A stretch of 64,000 bases of DNA. Origin: Blepharisma stoltei. Lineage: Eukaryota > Ciliophora > Heterotrichea > Heterotrichida > Blepharismidae. How positions within the stretch are numbered: position 1 is the first letter of the stretch; each line of letters opens with the position of its first letter. The notes under the pieces are model-generated. The model saw nothing but the letters and a program-made list of their open reading frames with translations. It had not been told where the DNA came from and did no database searches. Below, in pieces: positions 1 through 9,670 of this stretch. The DNA lies in assembly GCA_914767885.1 (NCBI GenBank), contig CAJZBQ010000053.1, positions 1,152,501-1,216,500 of the forward strand. Reading direction: 5' to 3'. A program made the position numbers and the translations under genes.

Positions 1-232
1 TTAAATTTAATTTTTTATAGGTAAGATAGTAATTTGTATGTAAATACCTTTATACCATTTTATTGAGGCTTAATCAAATATTTAAATTGGGAGTGCAAAT
101 AGGCACTATTGACGTTAAGCCATAGCGCCCTGAATAGATAAATATCATAAATTAATTTTTTATCAAAAATTTTTATAAAAATATATAGTGAAAAATTTAA
201 TATCATGTTTTAATCTTCATAAAGGGGGAAGC

Positions 233-293
233 TAGACATGCATGGCTTAATCTTTGAGACAAGCATATGACTACTGGCAGGATCAACCAGATT
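233..293 (-). rRNA. Small-subunit (18S) rRNA, truncated 5' end
   Basis: Read on the minus strand, the segment begins with the near-universal eukaryotic SSU start (TGGTTGATCCTGCCAGTAG), followed by the conserved start of helix 1 to about base 60. Matching stops abruptly near position 233, where canonical SSU would continue and unrelated AT-rich DNA begins. About 60 nt of a gene of roughly 1.7 kb remain, so it cannot give a functional rRNA. It is a broken rDNA copy or an rDNA junction. Confidence 0.85.
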
Positions 294-640
294 ACTATCA
301 ATGAAAACGTCAATTCTGACACCTTCACCTCACTCACTCTATCTAATTGAGACTGGCTATACGAGTATAGCTAGGTCAACTACAGAGCAGCCCTAAGTTA
401 CTGCACTTTCTTTCAAAAGTGATACCCAGGCAATTGGCACAATAACCCTCAGGCAAACAGCTGCATCCCTTATCGCGAAACAGCTGGAGGTCAAAACTCG
501 TTTGTGGATAATAGGGGTTATAGCAGTAAAACCCTCATAATAAGGCTAATACTGCGGTAGAATATGGAAATTTTCGCAGTACGTTCCACACTAGAGTACT
601 TGCACTCTTACTCTATTTCCATTTTTCTTTTCGACCCCTC
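294..640 (-). other. Probable 5' external transcribed spacer of the broken rDNA copy
   Basis: This stretch lies directly upstream of the SSU 5' end on the minus strand. It is clearly richer in G+C than the flanking AT-rich DNA, and no coding frame is apparent. Position and composition suggest 5' ETS. I do not recognise a specific spacer sequence, so this is inference. Confidence 0.45.
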
Positions 641-1371
641 TTATATATACAAAAAAAAAATTTCTTTACTTTTTTGCTATGGAGCCATTTTGGAAAAATG
701 ACTAACATCTATCTTTATATAAAAAAAAAAAAAATTATAAATTAAATTAAATTCATTATAATTCATTTTTATTCCATCATTTTGATATGTATAATTATTA
801 ACGTAAAAATCAGTATAATAGTCTTTATAAATTGAGTAAGTCAAAATGGCAAAATAATTAAAGATGGCGGAGGAAGAAAGACATAAAAAGGGATGATGCT
901 GGAGAGTCAATTGAGAAATCAAAATAGACAGCTTTATTGCTATATTGAAGAAATTGAAAGATTATGCTTAAAAGTGGCTTAATTTGATTGATTTATTTGT
1001 AATTAATATTCGTTATTGAAATTATCTCATCGTGAATAAATCGGCTTTAAATCTTAGAATTATAAGCTTGGCTATTAAAAAAAAGAATTCAATAAACAGC
1101 AGCTAAGGTTTTGGTTATTTTAATTATATTTGGAATAAACCTTATTATATAAAAACCAAAACGAATCTTTCTCCTCAGCTTTAAGAATATAAAGTAAGTT
1201 TTTGCAAAATTAATAGCTAAATCAGTAATTTAGATACCGCTATGCGCATTCGATATAAATTCCACATATAATGCTTATATTTAAAGTATTTTTCCAAATT
1301 TTTTCATTGGCTTTGCTATTTGCAAATAATAGAGATTAGAGGAAATAAAAGGATAATATCCCATGAAAATA
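641..1371. other. AT-rich intergenic region with one weak micro-ORF
   Basis: Homopolymer-rich AT sequence. An open frame at 893-982 (+) could encode a 29-residue glutamine- and leucine-rich peptide (begins MMLESQLRNQ, ends LCLKVA). Nothing else supports it as a gene. I see no other feature here. Confidence 0.3.
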
Positions 1372-1492
1372 ACTTTCGAAAAAAATATTTTTTATAAAAT
1401 TTATATATAAATGTTTTTTAAAAAAAAAAATTAACCCCCCTCCGTGAGTGAACAAAATTTTTTTGTTCGCTCACGGAGGGGGGGGGGGGGTA
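1372..1492 (+). mobile_element. Family A MITE, 5'-truncated relic
   Basis: Only the right end of a family A element is present: the AT-rich subterminal run, then a palindrome made of inner and outer copies of CTCCGTGAGTGAACAAAA, then an expanded G tract next to TAAC. No matching left end exists upstream, so it looks like a truncated germline-limited copy. Confidence 0.7.
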
Positions 1493-1608
1493 ACTAAGGC
1501 AAATAAATAGACGTTATTATTAAAAATAAAACTAGAGATATAAAAACAATTAGAGAAAATAATTAAATTACTAAATGACAAGTTTTAAGCAGTTTTATAA
1601 TTCATAAA

Positions 1609-3078
1609 ATGAAAAGAAGATTCACACTGAGAAAACGTCCGCAAAGTATGGAATTTTTCACAAATGATACCTCGCCACTCAAAAGTTCATCAAGATTTAA
1701 ACTCGTCACAATTTTAAGAAAATTAAACCGCAAAAACACTCCACCCCCTGGCTCTTTAGAAGAAGATTTCATGCTAGAAAACCAAAACGACAATGCAAAT
1801 TTTTTGCAGCCAAACGTCCCTATGGATATCAAAATTGGCCCTAAATTCGACGAAAGAGGTGAGCCAATTCGCCATTCATTTGTAGGCCCTCCTCAGCTTT
1901 TTGCCTCATCACAAAGGCATAAATGGAAAAAGCATTTATCTATCAAAGATACTTACAATTCTCCAGAACAAATAAAGAAGATCAGGACTAAAGTAAAAAT
2001 TGACCCAGAGGACAAAATTCGTAATCAAATAAAAATGATTAATGAAGGAAAACGAAAGGAAGAAGAAATTGAGAAAAAAATGCTTAAAAGCATGAGTGTT
2101 GGGGAAAGGCTGCTTACTCCCCCCCCCCCTCCGTGAGTGAACAAAACCATTAGAAAAATCCTATTTTTTGCCCAAAAACCCACCTTCCGTGAGTGAACAA
2201 AAATTTTTTATGGAAAAAATTTTTATATATAAATGATAATTAGTATAATGAAATCTAGAGCTAATTCTGTTTAATTTTAAACGAATTGCTTTTTTAAAAC
2301 ATAAATTTTATAAATTAAATTAATATTTGCTTTCAAAATTTTGCGAATTAGGGTTTTTTTAAATTTTCGAAAAAAAACAATTTTTTATAAAATTTATATA
2401 TAAATTTTTTAAAAAAAAAAAATTAACCCCCCTCCGTGAGTGAACAAAATTTTTTTGTTCACTCACGGAGGGGGGGGAGTTAGCGAAAGGGAAACAAAAA
2501 TAATGAAAACCTATGACTCAACAATTAGCTCTTGGAATAAAATTGAAAATGGGCTGATAAAAAAGACTAATAAAAATTATGAAAGTTTGCTGACAAATCG
2601 AGCTATGGAATTTAGAGAAAAGAGAGAAAAATACAGTTTAGTCGAAAATTTAGTGAATGCAGGTGAAAATTCAAATAATTACGCATGGGTGATGTCCCTA
2701 AGACAAAGCTCGCTTGATAAATATCCTAGTACATTTTTAAAAGTTGGAGTAGATTTATATACATGAGTTTGCATGAGAACTAACTCAAGCGAGCCAATAA
2801 TCAGAAATCCACAAGGCCGAAGGAGTTCTTCAAAAACCTTCAGAGATTACCCATACTGCCAAAGCAAAGTTGAAGAAGCACACAAAATTCTCGGTGACAA
2901 AAGCCCAACAGAAATTGACCAACTTCAAGTTATAGGGACCTCAAAATTCCCTATAGAGCTTGAAGCCGCCAAAACCGCTGGATTTTCCAACGTCATTATA
3001 AACGACCCCGACACTCATCTCCCTGACGAGGTTATAGAAGAATTTTATGATAAAAAATTCAAATTAAGGAAATATTAA
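1609..3078 (+). CDS. Hypothetical basic protein, interrupted by one MITE/IES
   Basis: After removing 2117-2482 the exons join in frame (…GERLL/SERETK…) to give 367 residues. The join was predicted from the TA boundaries alone and it restores a long frame. One in-frame TGA near 2764 is read as Trp. The protein is lysine/arginine rich, with a charged helical stretch around residues 110-170 and a C-terminal half containing a motif with IIRNPQGRRSS. I recognise no domain; an axonemal or cytoskeletal role is only a guess. The stop codon lies 2 bp from the stop of the convergent RING gene. Confidence 0.7.
2117..2482 (+). mobile_element. Family A MITE/IES (366 bp) inside a coding exon
   Basis: Bounded by TA on both sides. 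It starts CTCCCCCC..CTCCGTGAGTGAACAAAA, has an internal inverted copy of the same motif, an AT-rich core and a terminal palindrome ending GGGGAGTTA. It has no coding capacity. Excision leaving one TA restores the frame of the host gene. Confidence 0.93.
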
Positions 3079-3080
3079 CA

Positions 3081-3689
3081 CTAGGAAGTTGCATATAAGT
3101 TTGGCACTAATTGGTGTTCTTCTGGAGGAGCAATAAAGCTTTTATTCTGCTCTTTTTCTTTTAAATCAATATCATCTTTATCTTCGTTAATCATTGGCAG
3201 TTGGGAAATCCATTTATTTCCTTGATTTGTAGTATTGTTAAAAGTTGCGTAAGGAGAATCAGAATATCGCTTAACCGTCACGTTGGGGTCGACGTCTGTT
3301 ACTACAAGTGGCTGGGCTTTGCAATGTGGGCAAGCAATTTCAAAATTTACATGCTTTGTCTGAAGCTCTGAGATACAAAGATGACAAATATAATTTTTAC
3401 AGCATTGTGTAACCAAGATATTAGAGAGATATTTGAAGCAAATTGGACAGTTATAAGGGAATAAGCCTTTTTGAGTAGATACTGGAGTAAAGTCACTTGC
3501 TTTTACCTGGTCGGGAGTTAATTTAGACTCAACTTTTATTTTGGCAGGTTCTTGAGATTCAGGTTTTGGAATCTGTGGGTGAGGAGGGGCTACTGGAGGT
3601 CGTGATGGTTGTGCCTGTGGGGCAGATTGATTTGAAGTGTTTTGAACAACTTTTGGCTGATTTGAGGATTTGGTATTGAAGCAGCCCAT
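3081..3689 (-). CDS. RING-type zinc finger protein with N-terminal lipidation signal
   Basis: A 202-residue protein starting MGCFNTKSS: Gly2 plus Cys3 fits N-myristoylation and palmitoylation, so membrane attachment is likely. Residues about 20-65 are Pro/Gln-rich and disordered. A RING-like Cys/His cluster follows (about residues 80-125), including YNCPICFKYL, a CC pair, CHLC and CPHC. The C-terminus is acidic. The family usually acts as E3 ubiquitin ligases; that function is inferred. The gene ends in TAG, which shows TAG is a stop in this genome. No IES or intron is seen. Confidence 0.8.
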   Translation of the reverse strand: MGCFNTKSSNQPKVVQNTSNQSAPQAQPSRPPVAPPHPQIPKPESQEPAKIKVESKLTPDQVKASDFTPVSTQKGLFPYNCPICFKYLSNILVTQCCKNYICHLCISELQTKHVNFEIACPHCKAQPLVVTDVDPNVTVKRYSDSPYATFNNTTNQGNKWISQLPMINEDKDDIDLKEKEQNKSFIAPPEEHQLVPNLYATS

Positions 3690-3897
3690 TTTGGGTTCAA
3701 ATTAAATTACTTTACAAAAGGATAAATTATTTTGAAATTAATTGAAGTTTTATGTAATTAGTTTCTATTTTAGAAATGTAAATATAAAAAGCTTCCTTTA
3801 TAGGGATAATAAAGCTGCTAAATATTTCTATTTTGAATATATAGTTTAATGTATATGTAATTTATTAAAATCATTTATATTCTATATAAACTTCTTA

Positions 3898-5734
3898 CTC
3901 CCCCCCCCCTCCGTGAGCGAACAAAAAATTTTTGTTCGCTCACGGAGGGGGGTTAATTTTTATTTTTTAAAAAAAAATTATATATAAATTTTTAATTGTA
4001 AAATAATATTTTTTTATAAGTTGAAAATTATTTTAAAAATATTATGGGGGGAGAGTAAAGGAATTTTCCCAAAAAAAAAAGAATACCATTTGATTAAAGG
4101 TAAAACACAGCTTAATTTTTCAATAATTTAATAATCAATAAACCTATTAGTAATAAATATATGCATTCAGTTAAAATATTTTATATATTTTCTTATTTAA
4201 TATAATAAGCAAATTCTCTATAAATCATAATAAAAATGTACAAAGGGAAAAGAAAGTACATTGAAAATTTGGCAGAAAGTTGAAATTGCTGAATTTTACA
4301 TTCAACACCAAAATGAGATGAGCATGAGAGATGTTGCTGCAAAGTTTCATGTCAACTCCTTTAGCTCGATTTCCGAATGGGTGAATAAGCTTGATGAGTT
4401 GAAGAAATCAGTAAAATCTGATAAAAAATTAAAATTAGAAAGCTTCACTCAATTTCCAGAGCTAGAGAAAGAACTAGTTCATTGGTTTACTGCAATCCGT
4501 GAGCAAGGTATTCAGGTTCTCAGATCAACGATTGAGGAGAAAGCAAAAAGTTTGGCGGCAGAAATGGGATTGGCGCGATTCGGCTGTGGAGATAAATGGT
4601 GGCAAGGATTTAGGACCAGAAATAATTTATCTTTCAGAAAAATCAATGCCTCAAGCATTAAGCCAATCGAAAAAGAGGCAGAACTTGTCAGGCAATACCT
4701 AGATGATTTAGCGTCATTGCTTCCTCAATTCGTTCCATCTAACATTTACAATTTCGATGAAACGAGATTTGATTGAGATGTAAAAAGCAAGTTCACTTAT
4801 GATTTCAAGGGAACTCAACGAATTCTAGGCGTTCAATCAGCTAAAATGAACCATTTTATCACTGTTATGCTTATGATTAGAGCTGATGGAGAAAAAATGC
4901 CTGCTTTGCTCATTTTTCAAGAGAAAAATGGCCAGATCCCGAACCTTGTAAGAGAAAGACTGAATATTCCAGAAAATGTCATCATAAAATCAAATAAATC
5001 TGGCTACATTTCTGACCAGATTCTTAATGACTACCTCAGAACAATATTGAGAGGAGAAAACCAACTGCTGATTTATGATCAGGCTGGAAGTCATAAAACT
5101 ATCATGATTTCTAATGCAATTTCAGATTTAGATGCAACCAAAATTGTGATCCCTGGAGGGTGCACAAAGTATTTGCAACCACTTGACGCACTGGTAATTG
5201 CAAATTTCAAATCAAAAACAACAGATTTCAGAATCAAATTCCAAACAGAGCAGATTGAAAGAAGATCGAAAAGAACTGGAAACCTCAAAGCTCTTGATCG
5301 CCAGCAACTGATAAACATTGCTTCAAAGGCGTGAGATGCTGTAAGCCCTCAACTTGTCAGAAAATCATTTGAGTTGACGGGTTCTTATGGCGTTAATCAT
5401 CCAAAGATTTTCAGCCATCAAGTTAATATGAAGAAGTTAATTATCTAATCGATTTCTTCTATTCATTTTTTTGTCTTAAATTTAAAATTGTTAAATTCAA
5501 CCTTTTCACTTATGGTATTCTTTTTTTTAACCCTTTGAATAATATATCAAACAAACTTAATAATTATTTTTCAATATTATCCTCTTTATTTGTATTAAAT
5601 ATAGATATAATAAACTATATATAAAATTATATGTAAAAAAATTTTTTGTTCGCTCACGGAGGGTGGGTTTTTGACCAAAAAATAGGGATTTTTCTAATGG
5701 TTTTGTTCGCTTACGGAGGGGGGGGGGGGAGTTA
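3898..5734 (+). mobile_element. Complete pogo/Tigger-type DNA transposon (family A parent)
   Basis: About 1.84 kb flanked by TA. Both ends carry the family A motif CTCCGTGAG(C/T)GAACAAAA in outer and inner inverted copies with C/G tracts, matching the MITEs in this window. Between them lies a transposase gene. It sits between two genes, not in an exon. The MITEs look like internal-deletion derivatives of this kind of element. Confidence 0.9.
4236..5448 (+). CDS. Pogo/Tigger family DDD transposase
   Basis: From 4261 the frame is open to TAA at 5446, 395 residues, with TGA read as Trp at 4774 and 5332. Order: an N-terminal psq/CENP-B-like helix-turn-helix (about residues 1-45, with MSMRDVAAKFHV), a second CENP-B/Tc5-type DNA-binding helix region (about 65-130, WWQGFRTRNNLS), then the DDE/D catalytic core. 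Likely catalytic Asp residues are in IYNFDETRFDW, LLIYDQAGSHKT and YLQPLDALVIANFK; Asp at the third site is typical of pogo. The first ATG (4236) is in another frame: MYKGKRK must join the main frame through a small intron-like gap or a frameshift near 4255-4275, so the start is uncertain. The enzyme probably cuts at TA and mobilises the MITEs; that is inference. Confidence 0.87.
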
Positions 5735-5817
5735 GTAATATTCAATCTATACTATCGTTAAATAAAATTAAAAACATTATAATTAATAAAAAATTATATA
5801 AATTGTATAAGACTATT

Positions 5818-8800
5818 CTAATGTTTATCTTTCTTATTAAAAGTAAGAGACATATCAGTTTCATTAGGTTTGTTCATAAATATCTGAACACTTAAATCCT
5901 CATTTTCACTCCTAATAATCTTCAATAAATTTTCCACGTCTTCTAGCTTAACTTTCTTGATTTCCTCAGACAAATTTCGATAATACCCAAACTGTCTTCT
6001 TCCTGTCAAAATTTCAAGTCATAAGTCTCCATGCTCTGCTTCCATTGATTCATATTTCCATAGTAAGCTTTCTGCCACTCTGTTTGCTAAGCTCATATCA
6101 TCAGGTAAAAATTCGAAATTGTCCCAAAAACGATCAATAATTTCATTCATCTCAGGAGGACTTTTATATGACCCTTGCACAATTAAATACATTGAATTAG
6201 TCCCAAATCTTTCAATTACATCAGAAAAAACAATATAGCCAAGCTGGTAATTGCTTCTCAGGACTTTAAAAGCTTCATCAGATGACTTAGCAACGAGGAC
6301 TCTTAAAGCTGCAGTTGTGGGTAAATCAAAGTAGCCAAAATCATATCAATTAAAAATACAGTGATTTGAGATGCTTGTATCTGTAGATATTCCAGCTTTC
6401 GAAATTGATTTTGCTTTTGGATATTTTCTTATGTCTTTTACTGAACTTTTTATATATTTTTGTATAATTTTTTTGTATATATCTACGTTACTTTGCAAAG
6501 CATTCCCATAAACAAAAAAATCGATATTTGTTTTTTCAAAAATCTTAACTCCCCCCCCCCATCCTTGATCGAACGATTGACTGCAAAAATTCCTAAAAAT
6601 TTGGGGAAATTAACCCCCATCCTTTGATCGAACGATTTTCATATCATGCAACTTTTATATATATACAAATATATTAGTTATCAGAAGCTTGGGAAGATGC
6701 ACCCAATGAAGTTGTTTTCAGGGACTTTGAGACGACAGAAAGCTTCGAAATCAACTATCCGAAGTTATTTAGTCGTCTATCTAGGCTTAAAAAATTAATA
6801 ATCTAATAAAATAGAGATCTTTAAAATTTAAAAAAAAAGAATTAATTTAATAAGGAACAAATTAAAATTTATACAGTTTAAAGGGGTAACTAATAAATCA
6901 AAAATATTAAAAATTGGTATTTTTATGAAATTAATTAAATTTTTTGCTCTAAAAATAATTATTAAATACCCTTAACCCTCTTATTTAAAAGTAAAAAAAA
7001 AAAAATATATATATATATTTTTATATTTTATATATAAAATTTTTTTTAACCCCCATCCTTGATCGAACGATGGCGAGTCGTTCGATCAAGGATGGGGGGG
7101 AAGTAAGAAATTCTGTATAGTCTTTTTGGCTAAACGCATTAAGTAAGCTGAGTCTTTCAGAATTTGTATAATAGTCTTCAAGAATAATATTTCCTAATTT
7201 TTCATAAGCAATTTGATATGGCTGAGAATTAATCGCAGACACATATTTTTCGTTTAAAGATTCTAGCACAGAGCTTAATTTATTGAGACTTGGATTTTTA
7301 TTTGTTTTCATTATTTCTTCTAAAAATAGGTCCATTTTATCTCTCCATCCAGTTAATGTAATAGAAATCCCAGAATATTCAGATTTTATGTCAGCATAGA
7401 ACCCTGAGGTGATAAACATAGAAAGCTCTTCTTGGATTATTCTAGAAACTAGATCAGCGTGAATATCACTTAGCATTGAATTAGAATCTGTAAAAATCAT
7501 AACACTAATAATAACTTTCGGCTGCTCAAAATATTGGTCAAATTTATACCACACATTTAATTGAGTGCTTGAGCTAAGCTCAATTACTTCAGTTTTGCAG
7601 GAATCACAGTCTAATACATATAAATCTGATGGTATAAATTCATTTATACTGATAATCGCGAAGTGGTTTCCATTAGGAATAAGATTAAATTTCAAGATAT
7701 CGTAATAAAAGTTGTAATAAGGATCATAGCTGGTAAATTCTAATATAGATCCATCAAAATTAGCTCCTTTGTCAAATGCATCTGACATAAAAACAGCGAA
7801 CATTTTTTCAGAAGTAATCATACTCAAAATATCACTAGCTCCTCTTTATATTAGAACAAAATGATAAAATTTCGATTCCGATGCTTTAAATCGATAAATA
7901 TTAAATAAAACATTTGATATAATTTTTTCACAAAAAAGATTAGCCCCCCTTTAAAAGTGAAAAATACTTTTTTTTCATGTAAAGGGGTAAAAATTTCACT
8001 ATTAAAAGCTCGCTTTATTTCAAATCCTGCAATATAATGTCTTTCAGGAAAGTTTTGCATATTACTTGATATTACAGAAACAAGCTCTCCAGGGGTAGAA
8101 AACTTAAAATAATTATAGTTAACTCTGGCAATTGCGCTATAGTCATTTCATAACAATTCAAGCTCTTCTGAAGATAATTGCTTTAAGTCTTCAATATAGG
8201 CTAAAACAGATTCAGCCACGTATTTTCATTTTTCAAAGCCTTTGTCAGTTAATGTTATTTCTATTTGAATTAATGAAAAATCTGGATAAGTCATTGAAAT
8301 ATAAGATTCCATATGACCAATTAAGTCTGGCAGTGAGGCGCTGATACTATTTTTCCCTGAATAGTTCAATAAATACGATAAAAAGTGGCTTGGCTGAGAC
8401 CGAAAAAAGCGAAATTCTGATGGGACTGCCCAGAATAAAATCAAGCTTGACCCATTATTGATTTTAGGTGCCAAAATTATTTTTCCTGAATTCAGAAAAG
8501 GAGGGTCATATATAAATTCAGACTGGCCTATAGGAATATCAGAGTAATAGTCAACTGCATATTTCAATAAGGTTTCTATAGGATATTGCCCATATATAAC
8601 TAATTTCATATTCCCAGCAGTATAGTAATCTTCATAAAATTTTTGAACTATCCCCACCAAGCCTTCAACATTCAAAGTTTGTGTATTTCCCGTCGCAAAA
8701 TGGCTTATAGGGTGCTTTTCCCCTGCTAAGGTCTCTATTAGCCTATACATTCTTCAGGCATCACTAAATCTATTTTTATCATGCTCAGAATTAACTACTT

Positions 8801-9567
8801 TCACAATTAAAAATGGAGCGCATGAATTAGGGACCTTGCTCCCTAAGGTCATCCTAGTGAGGGAAGTTCAGACTTTCTGAAGGATATTGGCGCAGGAACT
8901 GCTTCGGCAGTTCCATGTGAACTTGAATCAACTTCAAGAAGTGAAGAGAGACTCGTCTAGGTCATAGGCTACTGTAACGGTTCGACGGTTAGGCCGATTC
9001 CACCTACCGTTGTTCAGAGCTGTTAGCCAGTGATGGAATTCAGGAGGGATGGGCTTGTATTGTTAGATCCTAAGCTAAGTGGGGTCGACAAAGTGTTATC
9101 GTAATCTTAAATCTTAAATCTTAAACTGCTTTTACTTCCCGATTGACAGCGCTTTCAAGGAAAACAGGCTCAATAAAGGCTTTTGAGAATATTTTCAAGG
9201 ACTCTTCAAGAGCATCATTGCTAACTGTGAAAAAGAAATTGGTTTCTTGCTTATCGGTGTAAGCATTTGTGTAGCCTGAATGGTTGTTTAGGAAGGATCT
9301 TAAATAGTCTTCTTCTGGGTAGCTTTTTGAGCTGAAAAATAGCATATGCTCTACGAAATGGGCTAGACCTGGTATTGTGTCTTGGTTTGAGCCAACATTA
9401 ATGGATAAAGAAGCTGCAGCTTGTGGGCAGTCTAAGCAGGAGACAACTAGGCATTTGAGGCCGTTGTCAAGCTCTATATAGTCATAAGCATTTTTGTCGT
9501 TTATTGGAGTCTCTATTTCAAGTGCCTGAGCAATAGAAAGAAATAGGACAATTCCTACAATCAGCAT
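5818..9567 (-). CDS. M16 (insulinase-type) zinc metallopeptidase, paralogue 1
   Basis: Removing 6548-7105, 7838-7989 and 8793-9123 leaves 2709 nt, 902 residues with no stop; TGA codes Trp several times. The N-terminus MLIVGIVLFLSIAQA is a signal peptide. The inverted zinc motif HxxEH is present (AHFVEHMLFFSS, about residues 66-77), and the downstream Glu partner probably lies in the conserved VNREVKAVNSEHDK stretch. The length suits a four-domain insulysin/nardilysin-like enzyme in the secretory pathway or outside the cell. The M16 gene at 13881 aligns along its whole length, which confirms every junction. Ends in TAG. Confidence 0.93.
6548..7105. mobile_element. Family B MITE/IES (558 bp) in the M16 gene
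   Basis: TA-bounded element whose ends carry CATCCTTGATCGAACGAT in outer and inner inverted copies. The interior is AT-rich and non-coding, with an internal segment (CAGAAGCTTGGGAAGATG) shared with the copy at 36143. Removal restores …YTEFL/KIFEKT… in the host protein. Confidence 0.92.
7838..7989. mobile_element. IES of 152 bp with C/G-tract palindromic ends in the M16 gene
   Basis: Bounded by TA. One end holds a palindrome built on CCCCTTTAAAAGTG and the other ends CCTCTTTATA. Excision gives …FNSEIF/SDILSMITS…, matching the paralogue at the same place. It has no coding content. Confidence 0.88.
8793..9123 (+). mobile_element. SINE-like retroelement S2 in an M16 exon
   Basis: The insert is flanked by a 12-bp direct repeat with two mismatches (AACTACTTTCAC / AACTGCTTTTAC). 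The tail at the right is a short tandem repeat, (ATCTTAA)n, as in SINEs with simple-repeat tails. The body contains GGTTCGACGGTTAGGCC, which resembles a Pol III B box and recurs in the copy at 40153. Deleting the body plus one repeat restores …REVKAV/NSEHDK…, identical in phase to the paralogue. Confidence 0.85.
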
Positions 9568-9670
9568 ATTTATATAAAATTAATATTTTTCTATTATTCT
9601 ATATCAGTTAAACTATTATATTTATATAAAAAAGGCTTATTTTACCTAAATTTATAATAGTAATTAACAA

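Noticed and set aside
2440-2482. Start of a separate protein beginning MNKIFLFTHGGGG (also near 61261)
   Set aside because: These residues are a translation of the MITE terminal palindrome and recur wherever a family A right end meets an exon.
1480-5734. Long G or C tracts as telomeres or telomere addition sites
   Set aside because: They are always the outermost part of MITE or transposon ends beside TA and are not tandem telomere units.
8132-8344. 70-codon plus-strand frame within M16 paralogue 1
   Set aside because: Antisense shadow of the M16 coding sequence.
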